From contig CABFPE010000171.1 of the NCBI GenBank assembly GCA_900660155.1, positions 930,034 through 994,033 of the forward strand: a stretch of DNA of 64,000 nt. The letters are read 5' to 3'. Shown piece by piece: positions 9,612 to 21,308 of this stretch (position 1 is the first letter of the stretch; each line of letters starts with the position of its first letter). The translations under genes and the position numbers were made by a program. The notes under the pieces were generated by a model, which was given only the letters and a program-made list of their open reading frames with translations, made no database searches and had not been told where the DNA came from. The stretch comes from Hofstenia miamia (lineage: Eukaryota > Xenacoelomorpha > Acoela > Hofsteniidae).

Positions 9612-11440
9612 CATCAGTCATTTTGCGATAGGTAAGCATAAAAGTAGATTGACATTACCTAAGATCTTGGACCTTTGCCGAAATCAAGCAGTGCTTAAAG
9701 TCAGGAACTTTGATCAGTTAATCTAAACTTTGTTGACATTTCCAGCTCTTAGCAGTACCGATCCCGACCCGGCAGGCCGGACTTAATCGAATATATATAT
9801 ATATAAAAGATGCTAAGACATTTCCAATGACTGACAAATTCATCAAATTTTTGAGATCAGATATATGTAGCTCTTTGCAATTTTTTCTGATATTCAAATT
9901 AAATTTATTTAAATTTAGAAGTTACTTTGAACAAAACATTTTAAACGCTTTATTTTAATGAAATAAAAGGAGAATAAAATTTTAAAGTGCAATAAACATT
10001 TTTCTTTACTATTCAAATTATTATTGAATTAAATTGGGAGTCAAACAGAAGCACGGAACTAATTTAAATTCAATATTGTAATTAAGAAAGACCTTGGTTG
10101 AATTTATTCAAGAGATAAATCAAATGTGCATTTTTTAATTATTAATATTTTAACCATGAGTATGACGAAACATTTTGCTACAACCATTTCAATAAATTAC
10201 TATTTTATAGAAAATGCATTGAGGAAATACGATTTCATTTTCAAAAAATTCAAATATAAACTACAATTATAAGGCAGCAAAATAACACTTTTAAGCTACA
10301 GGGTTTATTTACACATTGTACGTGATGCTAAACCGATATAATCCCTAAATAGCATCAACAAAAATTTACAAAATTTAACAAAAAGCATACACTTTGCGCA
10401 AAACAGTAAAATGTGTTATTGTCGGTGATTTTGGGGTACAAGTAGATTTGAATTCTAAGAAAATAAGAATGAGACCTTTCACAATAAGAGTTTTATTTTG
10501 CCGGTTGGATTTGAACATTAGGGTATATAATGCAATATGTAACCTACGATTTACCACATATACATAGGTGTTTTCATGTGCTTAAAGTTATAGTTAATAT
10601 TTATTTGCGATCTATCACATTACAAAAAAGTTTATCTGGTTTGTAACTTGATCAATTAAGAGTGATGTAGAAAGAATTTTTTATTTTACGAGATTTGGAT
10701 AACTTTACTAAAAAACACTAATAAATGATCCTTATAAATATGTGGTATATAGCAAATATGCTTAATTCATCCAGTGTCAGAATAAATAAGGTAATTTTTT
10801 GATAAATAGATAAATACAATTTTCAAGCAAGAAAATATAGTTTTTGTTTACCTACTACTTTATCTTTCGTTTTTATCTATAACACAATTTTTGCAGTTTC
10901 TTCAATTTTAATTGCAATCTAAGATTTCATTAGGAGACACAATATATAGAATTGCATTAAGTGTATGCTAAGTTCGTAAAGTATAAATAATATAATGTTA
11001 TTCTAAAGATATAATTAAATATAACTATGTTTTTCTAATATAATATATACATTATGTTATATTGTATAATATTCTTGGAAATGATCATTATTGTATTATT
11101 GTAAAGTGATAATACACGATTATCAATTATTACTTTAATGTTACTAATTAAGGATGTAAAAAGACATAACGTTCTAAAACTGGACTGCCATTTTAGATAT
11201 AGCACCGCTATCTGAAACTATTGAGATGCGAATGTATTCAATAATAAACAATATACTATCAAACAAAATTTCACAATTATATTTTATTTTCGTAAGTTAA
11301 ATAATTCAACAAAGTGATTATGGCACTAAAGATGAAACCATTTTATCACAAATAAATAAAAGGGTACAATTCACATTATAATAAAAGGTGTAGGGGACCA
11401 GGACGTGTTCCCGGTCGAATATTTTGTCCTGAAAGAACTG
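9612..11440. other. Non-coding, very AT-rich stretch
   Basis: Contains a short (TA)n near 9791 and long A/T runs, for example around 11000-11160. No exon or identifiable element. Confidence 0.4.
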
Positions 11441-11461
11441 GGAAAAGATACCTACAGTATA

Positions 11462-11725
11462 CAGGCGCGTACCTAGCAATTTATAAGGGGGTCGGAATTT
11501 TCTGAAAAGGGCATTTCTATTTTTTTACAAAAAATGAAAAAGTTATTTTTCTAGTGATGTGTATATTAACAATCATGGTCAGTAATGTAATACACATAAT
11601 ATAAAATATGAAAATTTTATAACACCACGCACGTGGACTAACAAATATGGTTTATTAGGGGTGTAACTTTAATTCCAAAAAGGGCAGGTCATCTAAAAAG
11701 GGGGGGGTCGTTTGCACCCAATGTG
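11462..11725. repeat. Degraded MITE-like repeat with G-run ends
   Basis: Starts with GGCGCGTACCTAGCAATTTA followed by GGGGGTCGG and ends near AAAAGGGGGGGGTCGTTTGC; GGGGGTCG occurs near both ends. This style of 'gcgtacctagc ... ggggg' edge is common in small non-autonomous DNA transposons of invertebrates. No coding capacity. Confidence 0.3.
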
Positions 11726-11906
11726 CATAATAGCATAATATAAAGAATTCTCACCCTAGTATTTTTCATTGCATAAAAACAATTCAAATAATATAAATTT
11801 CGCCAGTTACATTGTGTTTATTATGTTCATTTATTTAATATATTTAGGTTGATTTTTGTTGACAATTTTGTCATTTTTAACTTGATATGTTTTTGCAAAA
11901 TTATAG

Positions 11907-12031
11907 ACGCTGGTGACTGCTGGGACATTGACAATAATTTTTCGGAGCCGGGATTAAACGGGACCATAACCAAAGAAAATTTTCAGCACCCTGACCAGAG
12001 ACCAAATATAGCTGTTCATGCAGATTTCTAA
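11907..12031 (+). CDS. Possible terminal exon, unrecognised
   Basis: Acceptor-like AAAATTATAG is followed by 41 codons (GDCWDIDNNFSEPGLNG, then ENFQHPDQRPNIAVHADF) ending in TAA. Codon composition is richer in G and C than the flanks, and the sequence is hydrophilic and not repetitive. No homologue recognised. Confidence 0.25.
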
Positions 12032-12243
12032 TATGTCATGGACTTTGTTAACGTTACTTTCTCATTTTACTTATAGGTAGTCTCTTGCCCCCAACCCCGT
12101 GTAGACTAAAGTTTACAGGTCATGCATACATTAATGCAAACTTTGTTTTTACATATTTAAGAAAAGAAATAGATGCCGTAAAAATTTCTGTTGTATTATT
12201 TAATCCTGCATGAGCATATTTTCATCTCCGGACATGTATCCAG

Positions 12244-12345
12244 ATTGGTACAAAGAAAGATCTGCTTTCTATCTTATATAATGTTTTTAACAATCAATTC
12301 GTAAAAAACCCAATGAAAGCAGCTCCAACGATTCCCCCAAAAACA
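12244..12345 (+). CDS. Possible internal exon, 34 codons, phase 0-0
   Basis: Flanked by ATGTATCCAG and a strong donor ACA|GTAAGT; 34 codons from IGTKKDLLSILYNVF to APTIPPKT with phase 0 at both sides. It could in principle join the similar phase-0 exon at 16989-17180 on the same strand. Function unknown; weak pyrimidine tract. Confidence 0.22.
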
Positions 12346-13053
12346 GTAAGTTGGTTTATATATTGACTTAGTGTAGATATTTTAGATTATAATTTTCTAT
12401 GTATCATGCGGAATATATGTCTACCAATCTTCTACTACCAAATTAAAAAATCAAAACTAATCAATAAAGCTACCATTTATTGAAATTAACGTTCGTTTAG
12501 TATATGAATATATGATGTTATAATAGTGAACTGTAGAGATTAGATAAAGAGCTACAATGAAAGGAATATGCAATATCTGAATATGCTTTTTAAATTGCAT
12601 CGTATGCAGTAAATGGCAGAATGATTACACCTTACAGGATATACCATTTCTCAATGATCAATTAATAGGCACACATTTATACAGTGGCCAAGCCAAAGGC
12701 GTATGCATACCGCCACAAGAAATGGGCATGGCCCGTTATTCGAAAAAATTTAAACCGCGGTTTTGTCTCAAAACCGAACCGATAAAAAATGAAAAACCAA
12801 GTTGTTCGGTTTTCAACAAAAGCAGTAGTTGCCTATAATGTTATTTCCAAGAAACTATGTAGTCTTTCTGGAGCAATACCAAAATTTTATTTTAATTGAT
12901 TAACAACTAAATTTTGTGTTATGAAAATATACTCTAAAATGAATTTTTTCCTAAATAAATATTTACTATGTGGAATGGTAGTTAGATAAGAAATCCGAAA
13001 CAAAGGTTTTGTTGGTGTAAAATTTCTTATGTTTCTGTCCATATTCAAAAAGA

Positions 13054-13215
13054 ATTATAATTTCAGTAGTAAAGTTCCACTTAATTAGTTAACATGCTAG
13101 GTAATAAAGGTTTTTAGAGTTTTTTATTTTTCTTACTAAATGAAAGTATCAAAATTAAGATTTTCAATTAAGAGCAACTTATGACGTCAAAAATGAAGAA
13201 ACATAATATTAGAGT
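13054..13215 (+). repeat. Dispersed repeat family A, copy 1
   Basis: Shares an extended similar stretch with 27791-27948, including CTTAATTAGT, CATGCTAGGTAAT and TTTTTTATTTTTCTTACT followed by GAAAGTATCAAAA. Non-coding; ends not defined. Confidence 0.6.
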
Positions 13216-13429
13216 ATCTTTATAAATGTAATAAAGAGAAAATTTAATAATGTCCAAATTTCATATTTATCCATCAAATGGCAGACTCACTGGTTATCGA
13301 TGTTAAAACATAACAATCAACGGAGAAGTAAAATTGGCAATCATCATTGGAAGAAATATGCTCAAAGTCTTAGCGAAATTCCTAGTTGTACCTGCAGACA
13401 GTAAAAGCCATTCTAGTGTAGAATCATCA

Positions 13430-14690
13430 CCCAGGCTGAGATGTGCATTAACTCGTGTGTATTTAGTAAAACTGACCAGCAGATTCTCCGTTGCCGGGTA
13501 ATGTCTAGCTTATCGAACCTTTGTTGTCTCGATCACACTTCGAACTTAGACCAAACTATATTTAGATCCATACGAGTATATTAATTAACCACTACTTTTT
13601 AGGTAATCAGATGAGAAAGACTCCAGTTCGTGATGGGCTACTGCCCGAAGCGGTATCAGATCACCGAGAAGCCATCCACCTTCCTGAACGTTGCAAATCG
13701 CCGACTACTCAGCTCATGCTCATTAGGACTAATTTTATGTGTACCCTAACTACTTGGTGATAATAAGTACCAGTCACAATTCGACTTAATAGCTCACCCT
13801 CAACAATGTGTGGTTTAGTAATATAATAACTACGCAATGATGCAGAGACACTAGCTGCCAGTAAAAACTAGTTAATAAATAAAGCAGCTTCCTATCCTAC
13901 ATTTGAAATAGAAACAATAATCAACAATGAATGATACTAGCTCCGACAAAATAAAAAGAGTAAAACTATCTACAAACTAAAGCAGTTTCCTAACCTACGG
14001 CTAAAATTAAATATATTCACTAACAATACAATAATGAAATAAACACGGTCGTTATTGATCTCATTATAGATCTCCTAGTTGTAACAAATTTAGATCTAAA
14101 ATAACATAATAAATCAGTAACATCCCTAGGTTTGGCTGACTCGCCTTGCGAATTTATTACTACATGTAACTATGCAAGATCGGTAGCCAGCTGAGCATGA
14201 TATAAAAACTCCTATTCGTATACCTAACTTAGATGCATGCAATTGATCAAGGCACTAAATCAATTTCCCCTCGCAACAGCCTATTGATCGTTACATGAAT
14301 GAAATGCTTAGCTGCGCATTATCTAATAATTAATCAAACCGAATAAATATAGATAAACTGCTAAGGAGTTTATTATCCTGTTCATCTAAGTACATATTTA
14401 TATAAAATTACTGCAAACATAATTGTATCCAATAAAGTACCTGTCACCGTTTTATTTCGGCCGCCTACATACAATAATTCTGCGTGAAAATGGCGGCTCG
14501 CTAAAATCAACGTGGAGCTAATTGTCCACTTGTGTTTTTTCAAAAGAGTTGAAGCGGCAAATACTTGCTTTACAATTTTTCAAATAACATGACGTGATGC
14601 TAATCTATTAAAAGTACGAAAGTAATATAAATAAGTTTTATGTTAAATTATTATTCGATCTTGGTTACATTTCTTCTTTTTGTTCTTTTA
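13430..14690. other. Distinct-composition stretch before the gypsy fossil
   Basis: Richer in G/C trinucleotides than its surroundings and without open frames. Near its right end it has an AATAAA (about 14432) and a GC-richer run, as LTR regions often do, and the gypsy pol fossil follows at once. It could be the LTR and leader of that element; I found no second copy to prove it. Confidence 0.2.
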
Positions 14691-14699
14691 TATGGATTA

Positions 14700-15660
14700 T
14701 GCTACACTAGGTCTGGAAATATCGCTGAAATCAGGAATACTAGGTGTTCGGTTTAAGAACTCAGAATGCAATGAAATACATTCAATCAAAACTTCAAGTG
14801 ACGCCCGCCCTTGTCGAATTCGGCCCGGAAAGCAATAAGTATGCAGAGTACCACCAGGCCAATACGAGATATCTATCGAATTTGCTAAAAAAGTATGAGG
14901 ATGTATTTTCTGGTTATGGCAGAGTTGAAGATATATATATATATAAGATACCATTGGCTGCATCGGCAAGCCAATAATGCATCCACCAACAAGATACCCT
15001 AGACTGAAGATACCTAGACTGAAAACCAATTTAAAAGAGCTCCAAGAAGCTGCGATTATCTCAAACGTAAATGAAGCAACGTCATGGGTCGGAAGTATAG
15101 TAGTTGTAGAGAAATCAAACGGTGATTTAAGACTAACATTGACAATATGAGTCTAAATCAGCAGATCAATCGCCAAAACCATTATACACTATCAAGCGTC
15201 GATTCCTCTCACAAAAGAATCAGCTTTACTATGCACGTTTAATACTCCCCTTGGTCGGTATTGCTGGAACAGATTAACTTTTGGATTGGAATCAGTATCT
15301 GATGAGTCGCTAAGTATGATCGATTAAGAAAATATCATAGGTATACATATGACAAGATTTGTATCTCAACAGCTACGAAAGAAGGATATGTCGAAACACT
15401 GAAAGCAATATTGAAACACGCATTGGAATGAAATATGAAATTCAATAAACGAAGAATTCAGTTAATGAAAAGTACAATTAAGTACATGGGATTTCTGATA
15501 AGTGATTGCGGATTTCATCCTCACCAAATAAAGATTAAGGTGATGATGAGGTACACAAAACCAAATGAAAAGTATCGATCTCTTGAACTCTTTGACACAA
15601 ATATTCATTGCAGGTTGCAGGGTAAATATCATGGGTCCACCCAGCTTTGTTCCTGAGGAG
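14700..15660 (+). mobile_element. Ty3/gypsy LTR retrotransposon fossil (pol part)
   Basis: Readable pieces in order match gypsy pol: the segment leading into reverse transcriptase (KYEDVFSGYG), the reverse transcriptase entry region (WVGSIVVVEKSNGDLRL), and the thumb-side stretch with IKYMGFLISDCGFHP. Broken in several places and truncated; integrase, gag and a second LTR were not found. Old, by its decay. Confidence 0.75.
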
Positions 15661-16080
15661 GGGGCCTATTGTATTATATATATATTGATCAGGTTTTGCA
15701 TATTTTTAATAATTTTCTTAAATTTGGTTTGAGATAAACAACAATTTTCCTGCTATGAACCGCATTATATGTATTTTAAAAATACAAAAAAAATCGAGCA
15801 ACAAATTACTTTTTTATATTAGATATAATGCCATGACTTCAAATTTTGAAAAAATGGGGTAACTTGGATCAGTATTAAAATTATACAGAAAATATTTTAT
15901 TTTTGTTTTATATGCTTTTTTTCTGAAACAAATAACTGACTCTAAATAAATTAATAAAGAATGAATGTAAGAAAGATGGTATTATTATTATTTGAATTCA
16001 TCAAGTTCTATTTTACCGCAGTACATGTACATACCGACATCTTACACATTGTTAATCACTTGGGATTTTGCAAAAAGTAC
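15661..16080. other. Non-coding stretch
   Basis: AT-rich sequence between the gypsy fossil and the pogo relic; nothing recognised. Confidence 0.4.
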
Positions 16081-16800
16081 GCATCTTCTGTGGCTCCATT
16101 GCATTGTCTACAATATAATTTCTTGCATCCTGCGCAGGATACCAGTCAGGGCCTCTGTAGTACAAAAACTATATCATGCCATTTTCACATTCGTCATCAT
16201 TTTTAGAATTATCACTGCTTGTTGAAGCTCCTGCTTTATCTTCATCCAAATCACCTAGTAATATAGGTCTTCCAGCTACAATCTTTCTTCCGCTTTTTAT
16301 TCCGCGACCATATCCTTCATCACTAGATAATCCTCTGTTGCCTTTCAGAACAAAATTAAGCGTGTTATCTAACATTCTGCTAATTCTTTCCAATCTTCCC
16401 TCAAACTCGGCATCAGGCAACCGTTTTAGCTCTTCTTTGTTTAAAAGATAAAGCCCTGTTGATCGAAATCCGGAGATTCAATAGGCTTCTACATTTTTCT
16501 TCACTTCTTGATACAAGTGTGCTAAATACCTCGGGAAAATAGTTATTTTGTCCAAAATTCTCGTCCATGTTAGTTTGTAGGGGAAGACACTGACATCTAA
16601 AGGTTGTAAGAGATGGATTGAATTTGGTAATAAAGCCATAAATAGGACATTATTTTCTCTTGTTAAACAATCTTGGAAGAAAAATGAGATGATAAATTAT
16701 CCCCAATAATATTTTTAGATCCTTAAATTACTTGTATGCATAAGAAAAAATTTTCGGACCAGTCTTCAAAAAATTTCATATTATTGCACCTTCCAGACTT
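16081..16800 (-). pseudogene. Pogo/Tigger-type transposase relic
   Basis: Minus-strand pieces follow the order of a DDE_1 (pogo/Tigger/jerky) transposase C-terminal half: MKFFEDWSENFFL, then the second catalytic region IIGDNLSSHFSS, then the motif normally read as LPPNSTHLLQPLDV, seen here as LPNS...LQPLDVSVF in shifting frames, then WTRILDKI. An acidic, serine-rich tail (16169-16420) and a cysteine-containing end finish it. Frameshifts and stops are present and the N-terminal half is missing. Terminal repeats not found. Confidence 0.65.
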
Positions 16801-16988
16801 CTATACGCTATATTTAGTGTTTCGTGATCCTCCTTCATAGATGTCTCACGCTCACGCTTTGTAGACAATGTGCAGTGGTAAAGAAGAACCGTCACAGCTC
16901 CCCAAGTCATAATAGTAATAAAATTAAAAAATTAATAACAGGGGCTCAGTTGGCGAGGTTTGACATCTCAACATGAGGTGTTTCACAG

Positions 16989-17180
16989 AAGACCACAATG
17001 GTGCAAAATTACGTTAATGTTAAGCCTTCAATATACAAAAAAACGATGAATTCAATGATGGAAGCAAAGTATATTTTTGGGCAGTACATTCAACAGCGAA
17101 TACTATATAAATTTACTCGACAGGACAATAATGCTTCTGGAATCAAATCTTCATTATATGTTTCAGCAAGATTATCAACT
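16989..17180 (+). CDS. Possible internal exon, 64 codons, phase 0-0
   Basis: Begins after GTGTTTCACAG and ends at a strong donor ACT|GTAAGTGAG; exactly 64 codons with phase 0 on both sides. The peptide (MVQNYVNVKPSIYKKTMN, then AKYIFGQYIQQRILYKF) is hydrophilic and non-repetitive. Good splice signals make it the best of the unassigned exon candidates, but I recognise no family and no certain partner. Confidence 0.3.
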
Positions 17181-18985
17181 GTAAGTGAGAACATTTTTAG
17201 GGAATCTTAAATAATTGGCTATTATTGGCAGTTTCTTATGCAAAACATTAATCAAATTTTCTTAAGGTATTCAATAGATTAATCGATTTCCAATTATTGC
17301 AATAATTGCAATTTCAATTAAATAGAGTAGAGCAAATGCTTATGTATATGTACTATGATTGTTATAGACCTAAATTTCATGAGAAATTGAAGCATCTCTA
17401 CTCTATTGAGAGATGGGGGAACGTTCCCTAAGTTTCCCTTCTATGGGTGTGCCTCTGTTAAATATACAAATTAAAAATTTTCAGTACCAATACAATAAGG
17501 TTGTTGTTATTCTCCAAAAGAGAATTTGGCAAAACATTTGTGCACTATTGGATATGTCTTAAAAATATAGTATAATATTTGTAGAGCACTAAAACAATAT
17601 TTTTATGAATATTTTATAAATATATTTATAAAATAAATATATTTGTTTCTTCTCTTTTAACATCATCTGCAATGACTTGGAATCTTCGCTTTGTTTCTGA
17701 AACTTGTCATAAATAATCTAGAAACCTACTATTATATGTATATAATCAATAAGGGCATTTAAGGACATACTGATAAATGGAATTTTACTCTGTTGAATTA
17801 AATTATTCAAAATTACTGAACGATAACTTGTATTAATTACTGATAAATGCAAATTTTTTTGGATAGGCTAAGTTAATTTTTTTTTCAAATTTCTTCATAT
17901 GATTTATAGTAAACTTCAGCACATTAAAATTCCAGGCATAAAGGATCAATTAATAACCTATTAGATATGGTCATATGTCTCACAGTAACAATTTATGTGA
18001 GCAAATGTTGGGCCCCATCATTTAACTAAATAAATAGTTTACTGTGTGTTGAAATATATTATTTGAAACTGTATTAGAACCTGATTTAAGAATTTATTTA
18101 TAAGTTCTTCATTGTTTTTCCTGTTGTTTTTACTGTCTCTAGTTGATAATAGTATTATCATATATTTCATTGAGTCAATTATACTCCTAAATTAAATTTT
18201 GAGATACTGTACTTTGCAACTATTCATCTATTAGTAAATTCTAATACTACAGAACTCAAATTCATTAATATAGGGGCTGAATAATATTTATGTTGGTTAA
18301 ATGACCGGAAATATCATAGCATATTTTGAATATGACAGCAGAATAAGTTTTGTTAATTGTATCTATTTTATATACCTAAAATATTAGACAATAATTGATT
18401 GCAGTATTCGTAAAATATTGTTTAGGAACCCTGAATCAATTTAAGATATGATTCCCAGTACAATAAACAAACACTTTAGTTTTATGAAGCATCGCTTGAA
18501 ATAAAATGTAGCATATAGCTAACCCTAATAAAGAAATAGCAAGTTTAGATAACTCTGCTATTAAAAACACGTTGATTTCTTTGCTAGTGTTAAGAGTTAT
18601 ATTCCAATAATTTTTCAATGATATTGTATTCACTAAAATAATTATTGTATTGGAATTGCTGCAAATTTAGAAAAGTATTTCATTAAATTGAATTCTTTAG
18701 CACCTAGTTTCACAAATTTTGTGTTTGTATTGTAAATTGCCCAGCTACGATTACAATAGACATTGTTTGTCCTAATTGTAAATTGTTTTCAAGCAATTTA
18801 TACTTTTTATAGCGAAATTAAGAATTAATTTCGAACTAAATATATATATTCTGTTTCAAAGTGTATTTCATTCAAATAATTGCTAAATTTAATGAACAAA
18901 ATTGATTGTAATAAATGATTAAAGAAGTGAGCAATTTAGCAAATTACTTCAAGGCTATTAGCAATAATCATGTTCAATTAAAGAA
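17181..18985. other. Non-coding stretch
   Basis: AT-rich sequence with no exon, repeat or element recognised. Confidence 0.45.
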
Positions 18986-18988
18986 AAA

Positions 18989-19179
18989 TTAGTCAAAGTA
19001 CATTTGAACATGAAGGCTTTTAATGCTATGCCATCGTCTGCCCGAAGGAGACTTCAAAAATGCCGTTGAATATTTCGTTTTGCCATGATGACGACATCTA
19101 CTCCCATGATCACCATCGACCATTTTACCAAACCAAATGACTACTTTGCAATCAGGCTCACTGTACCAATTTGGACATT
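18989..19179 (-). CDS. Unrecognised open frame next to an N
   Basis: Minus-strand frame CPNWYSEPDCKVVIWFGK, then GSRCRHHGKTKYSTAFLKSP, to a stop at 18989. It has three cysteines and protein-like composition, and is cut at its start by the single N at 19180, so any upstream part is missing in this assembly. Function unknown. Confidence 0.22.
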
Positions 19180-19180
19180 N

Positions 19181-19987
19181 AAGCAAACCTTAATAAACCT
19201 TAGTTTGTAATATAATGAAATGAAAATTGTAGTTAATATTACAATTTTGAAAATCCATATTACTATATTAATTAAATTGAAATTTACGGCTTATTTAATA
19301 TAACTATCAGGGTTTTCGAGTACTCTGAATGCTAAGAACTCAAAGTCGAAAAAGCTCGCAAAACTTGATCATAAGGACTCGAAAGACAAATCATCAAAAC
19401 TCGAACACGATCGAAATAACCGTAAAAATTAAATTTCAATTTCTTTACCAATCGCAAACAACTATTTTTTAGCTTAGAATGACTGTAAAATAAATGTTTT
19501 TATCAAAAAAACACGGAAATAGAAGAAAACTCGATCGAACTCAGAATTTTCTTTAAGAAAATACTCGAACTCGTAACGTAAAAACTCGAACTCGATTTGA
19601 AAACCCTGAACTGTATTATACAAATTTTTCTTCAAAAATTGTGATCAATTGAATTCACATGTATTTTGCTTGTAAAAGAGCAAAAAGAACAATTGTTATT
19701 CTAATTAATAAAGATATTTCACTTAAGATAAAGACTTGATTTAAATCAAAAGTTTATAGATTTGCTTAATTATACGATTATATTTTGTTATTTTTTAGTT
19801 AAAGATAATTATTATTAAATGACTTCATTGTTTTATTTACTATATTCCTAAAATATATACCGTGTGCTATCGCGTGTTACCGCGTGCTACAAATATGCTG
19901 AATTATGACATGGTATCAGTCTATATCGATTATATTTTAAAATTTGAGTATTTAATTGTATTTCCTATCGTTTTTGACCCTAAATTA
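19181..19987. repeat. 807-bp exact duplicate bounded by single Ns
   Basis: Matches 20502-21308 base for base where I compared it, with a constant offset of 1321. It is bounded on both sides by one N (19180 and 19988). Exact identity with N joins at both edges suggests a scaffolding or gap-filling artefact rather than a real tandem copy. Confidence 0.8.
19308..19608. mobile_element. hAT-type MITE (copy in the duplicate block)
   Basis: Starts CAGGGTTTTC and ends GAAAACCCTG, with internal CTCGAA-rich sequence that is partly self-complementary; 301 bp and non-coding. The CAGGG termini are typical of hAT-derived MITEs. Flanking 8-mers are similar but not identical. Confidence 0.55.
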
Positions 19988-20394
19988 NGGTCAAAAACGA
20001 TAGGAAATACAATAAAATACTCAAAAAGTTTAAAATATAATCGATATAGACCAATACCTTGTCATAATTCAGAATATTTGTAGCACGCGGTAACACGCGA
20101 TAGCACGCGGTATATATTTTAGGAATATAGCAAATAAAACCACGAAGTCATTTAATAATAATTATCTTTAACTAAAAAATAACAAAATATAATCGTATAA
20201 TTAAGCAAATCTATAAACTTTTGGTTTAAATTAAGTTTTGATTTTTAGTAAATTTCTTCTTTAATGGGAAGGGCTACAGCAAATTTCAGCAAAAACAAAT
20301 CTCACCGAAAAACACTATTACAATGAAAATTCTCATACACTATAAGCGATTATATATTAAAATGATATTAATTGTCAAAAAATAGAATTTGGCT

Positions 20395-20501
20395 ATATAG
20401 GGGTGATGGCTTCGACAGGCATTCGTTACGAGCTTTAATCTTATTCAGAATCTGGCAATAACACTAAACAAAAATTTGATTATTTTATCGACTAAATAGT
20501 A
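20395..20501 (+). other. Short unique segment with tmRNA-like opening
   Basis: Contains GGGGTGATGGCTTCGACAGG, which resembles the conserved 5' end of bacterial tmRNA (GGGG...GG-TTCGACAGG). Only about 100 bases of unique sequence follow before the repeat block resumes; no 3' partner or CCA end is present. Probably coincidence or a tiny fragment. Confidence 0.1.
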
Positions 20502-21308
20502 AAGCAAACCTTAATAAACCTTAGTTTGTAATATAATGAAATGAAAATTGTAGTTAATATTACAATTTTGAAAATCCATATTACTATATTAATTAAATTG
20601 AAATTTACGGCTTATTTAATATAACTATCAGGGTTTTCGAGTACTCTGAATGCTAAGAACTCAAAGTCGAAAAAGCTCGCAAAACTTGATCATAAGGACT
20701 CGAAAGACAAATCATCAAAACTCGAACACGATCGAAATAACCGTAAAAATTAAATTTCAATTTCTTTACCAATCGCAAACAACTATTTTTTAGCTTAGAA
20801 TGACTGTAAAATAAATGTTTTTATCAAAAAAACACGGAAATAGAAGAAAACTCGATCGAACTCAGAATTTTCTTTAAGAAAATACTCGAACTCGTAACGT
20901 AAAAACTCGAACTCGATTTGAAAACCCTGAACTGTATTATACAAATTTTTCTTCAAAAATTGTGATCAATTGAATTCACATGTATTTTGCTTGTAAAAGA
21001 GCAAAAAGAACAATTGTTATTCTAATTAATAAAGATATTTCACTTAAGATAAAGACTTGATTTAAATCAAAAGTTTATAGATTTGCTTAATTATACGATT
21101 ATATTTTGTTATTTTTTAGTTAAAGATAATTATTATTAAATGACTTCATTGTTTTATTTACTATATTCCTAAAATATATACCGTGTGCTATCGCGTGTTA
21201 CCGCGTGCTACAAATATGCTGAATTATGACATGGTATCAGTCTATATCGATTATATTTTAAAATTTGAGTATTTAATTGTATTTCCTATCGTTTTTGACC
21301 CTAAATTA
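20502..21308. repeat. 807-bp block, second copy (probably the genuine one)
   Basis: Same sequence as 19181-19987 but continuous with flanking DNA on both sides without Ns. Includes the hAT-type MITE at 20629-20929 and the right arm of the long-inverted-repeat element. Confidence 0.75.

Larger units (their letters stand above)
19989..21308. mobile_element. Long-terminal-inverted-repeat element
   Basis: The left arm (19989 to about 20235) and right arm (about 21061-21308) are inverted copies of each other at high but imperfect identity, with outer ends GGTCAAAAACGATAGGAAA. Between them lie about 270 bases of unique sequence and a hAT-type MITE (20629-20929). No transposase is visible, so it is non-autonomous or an internally replaced element. 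The arms contain a GC-rich CGCGTGTTACCGCGTGCTAC-type motif that stands out in this AT-rich DNA. Confidence 0.5.
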
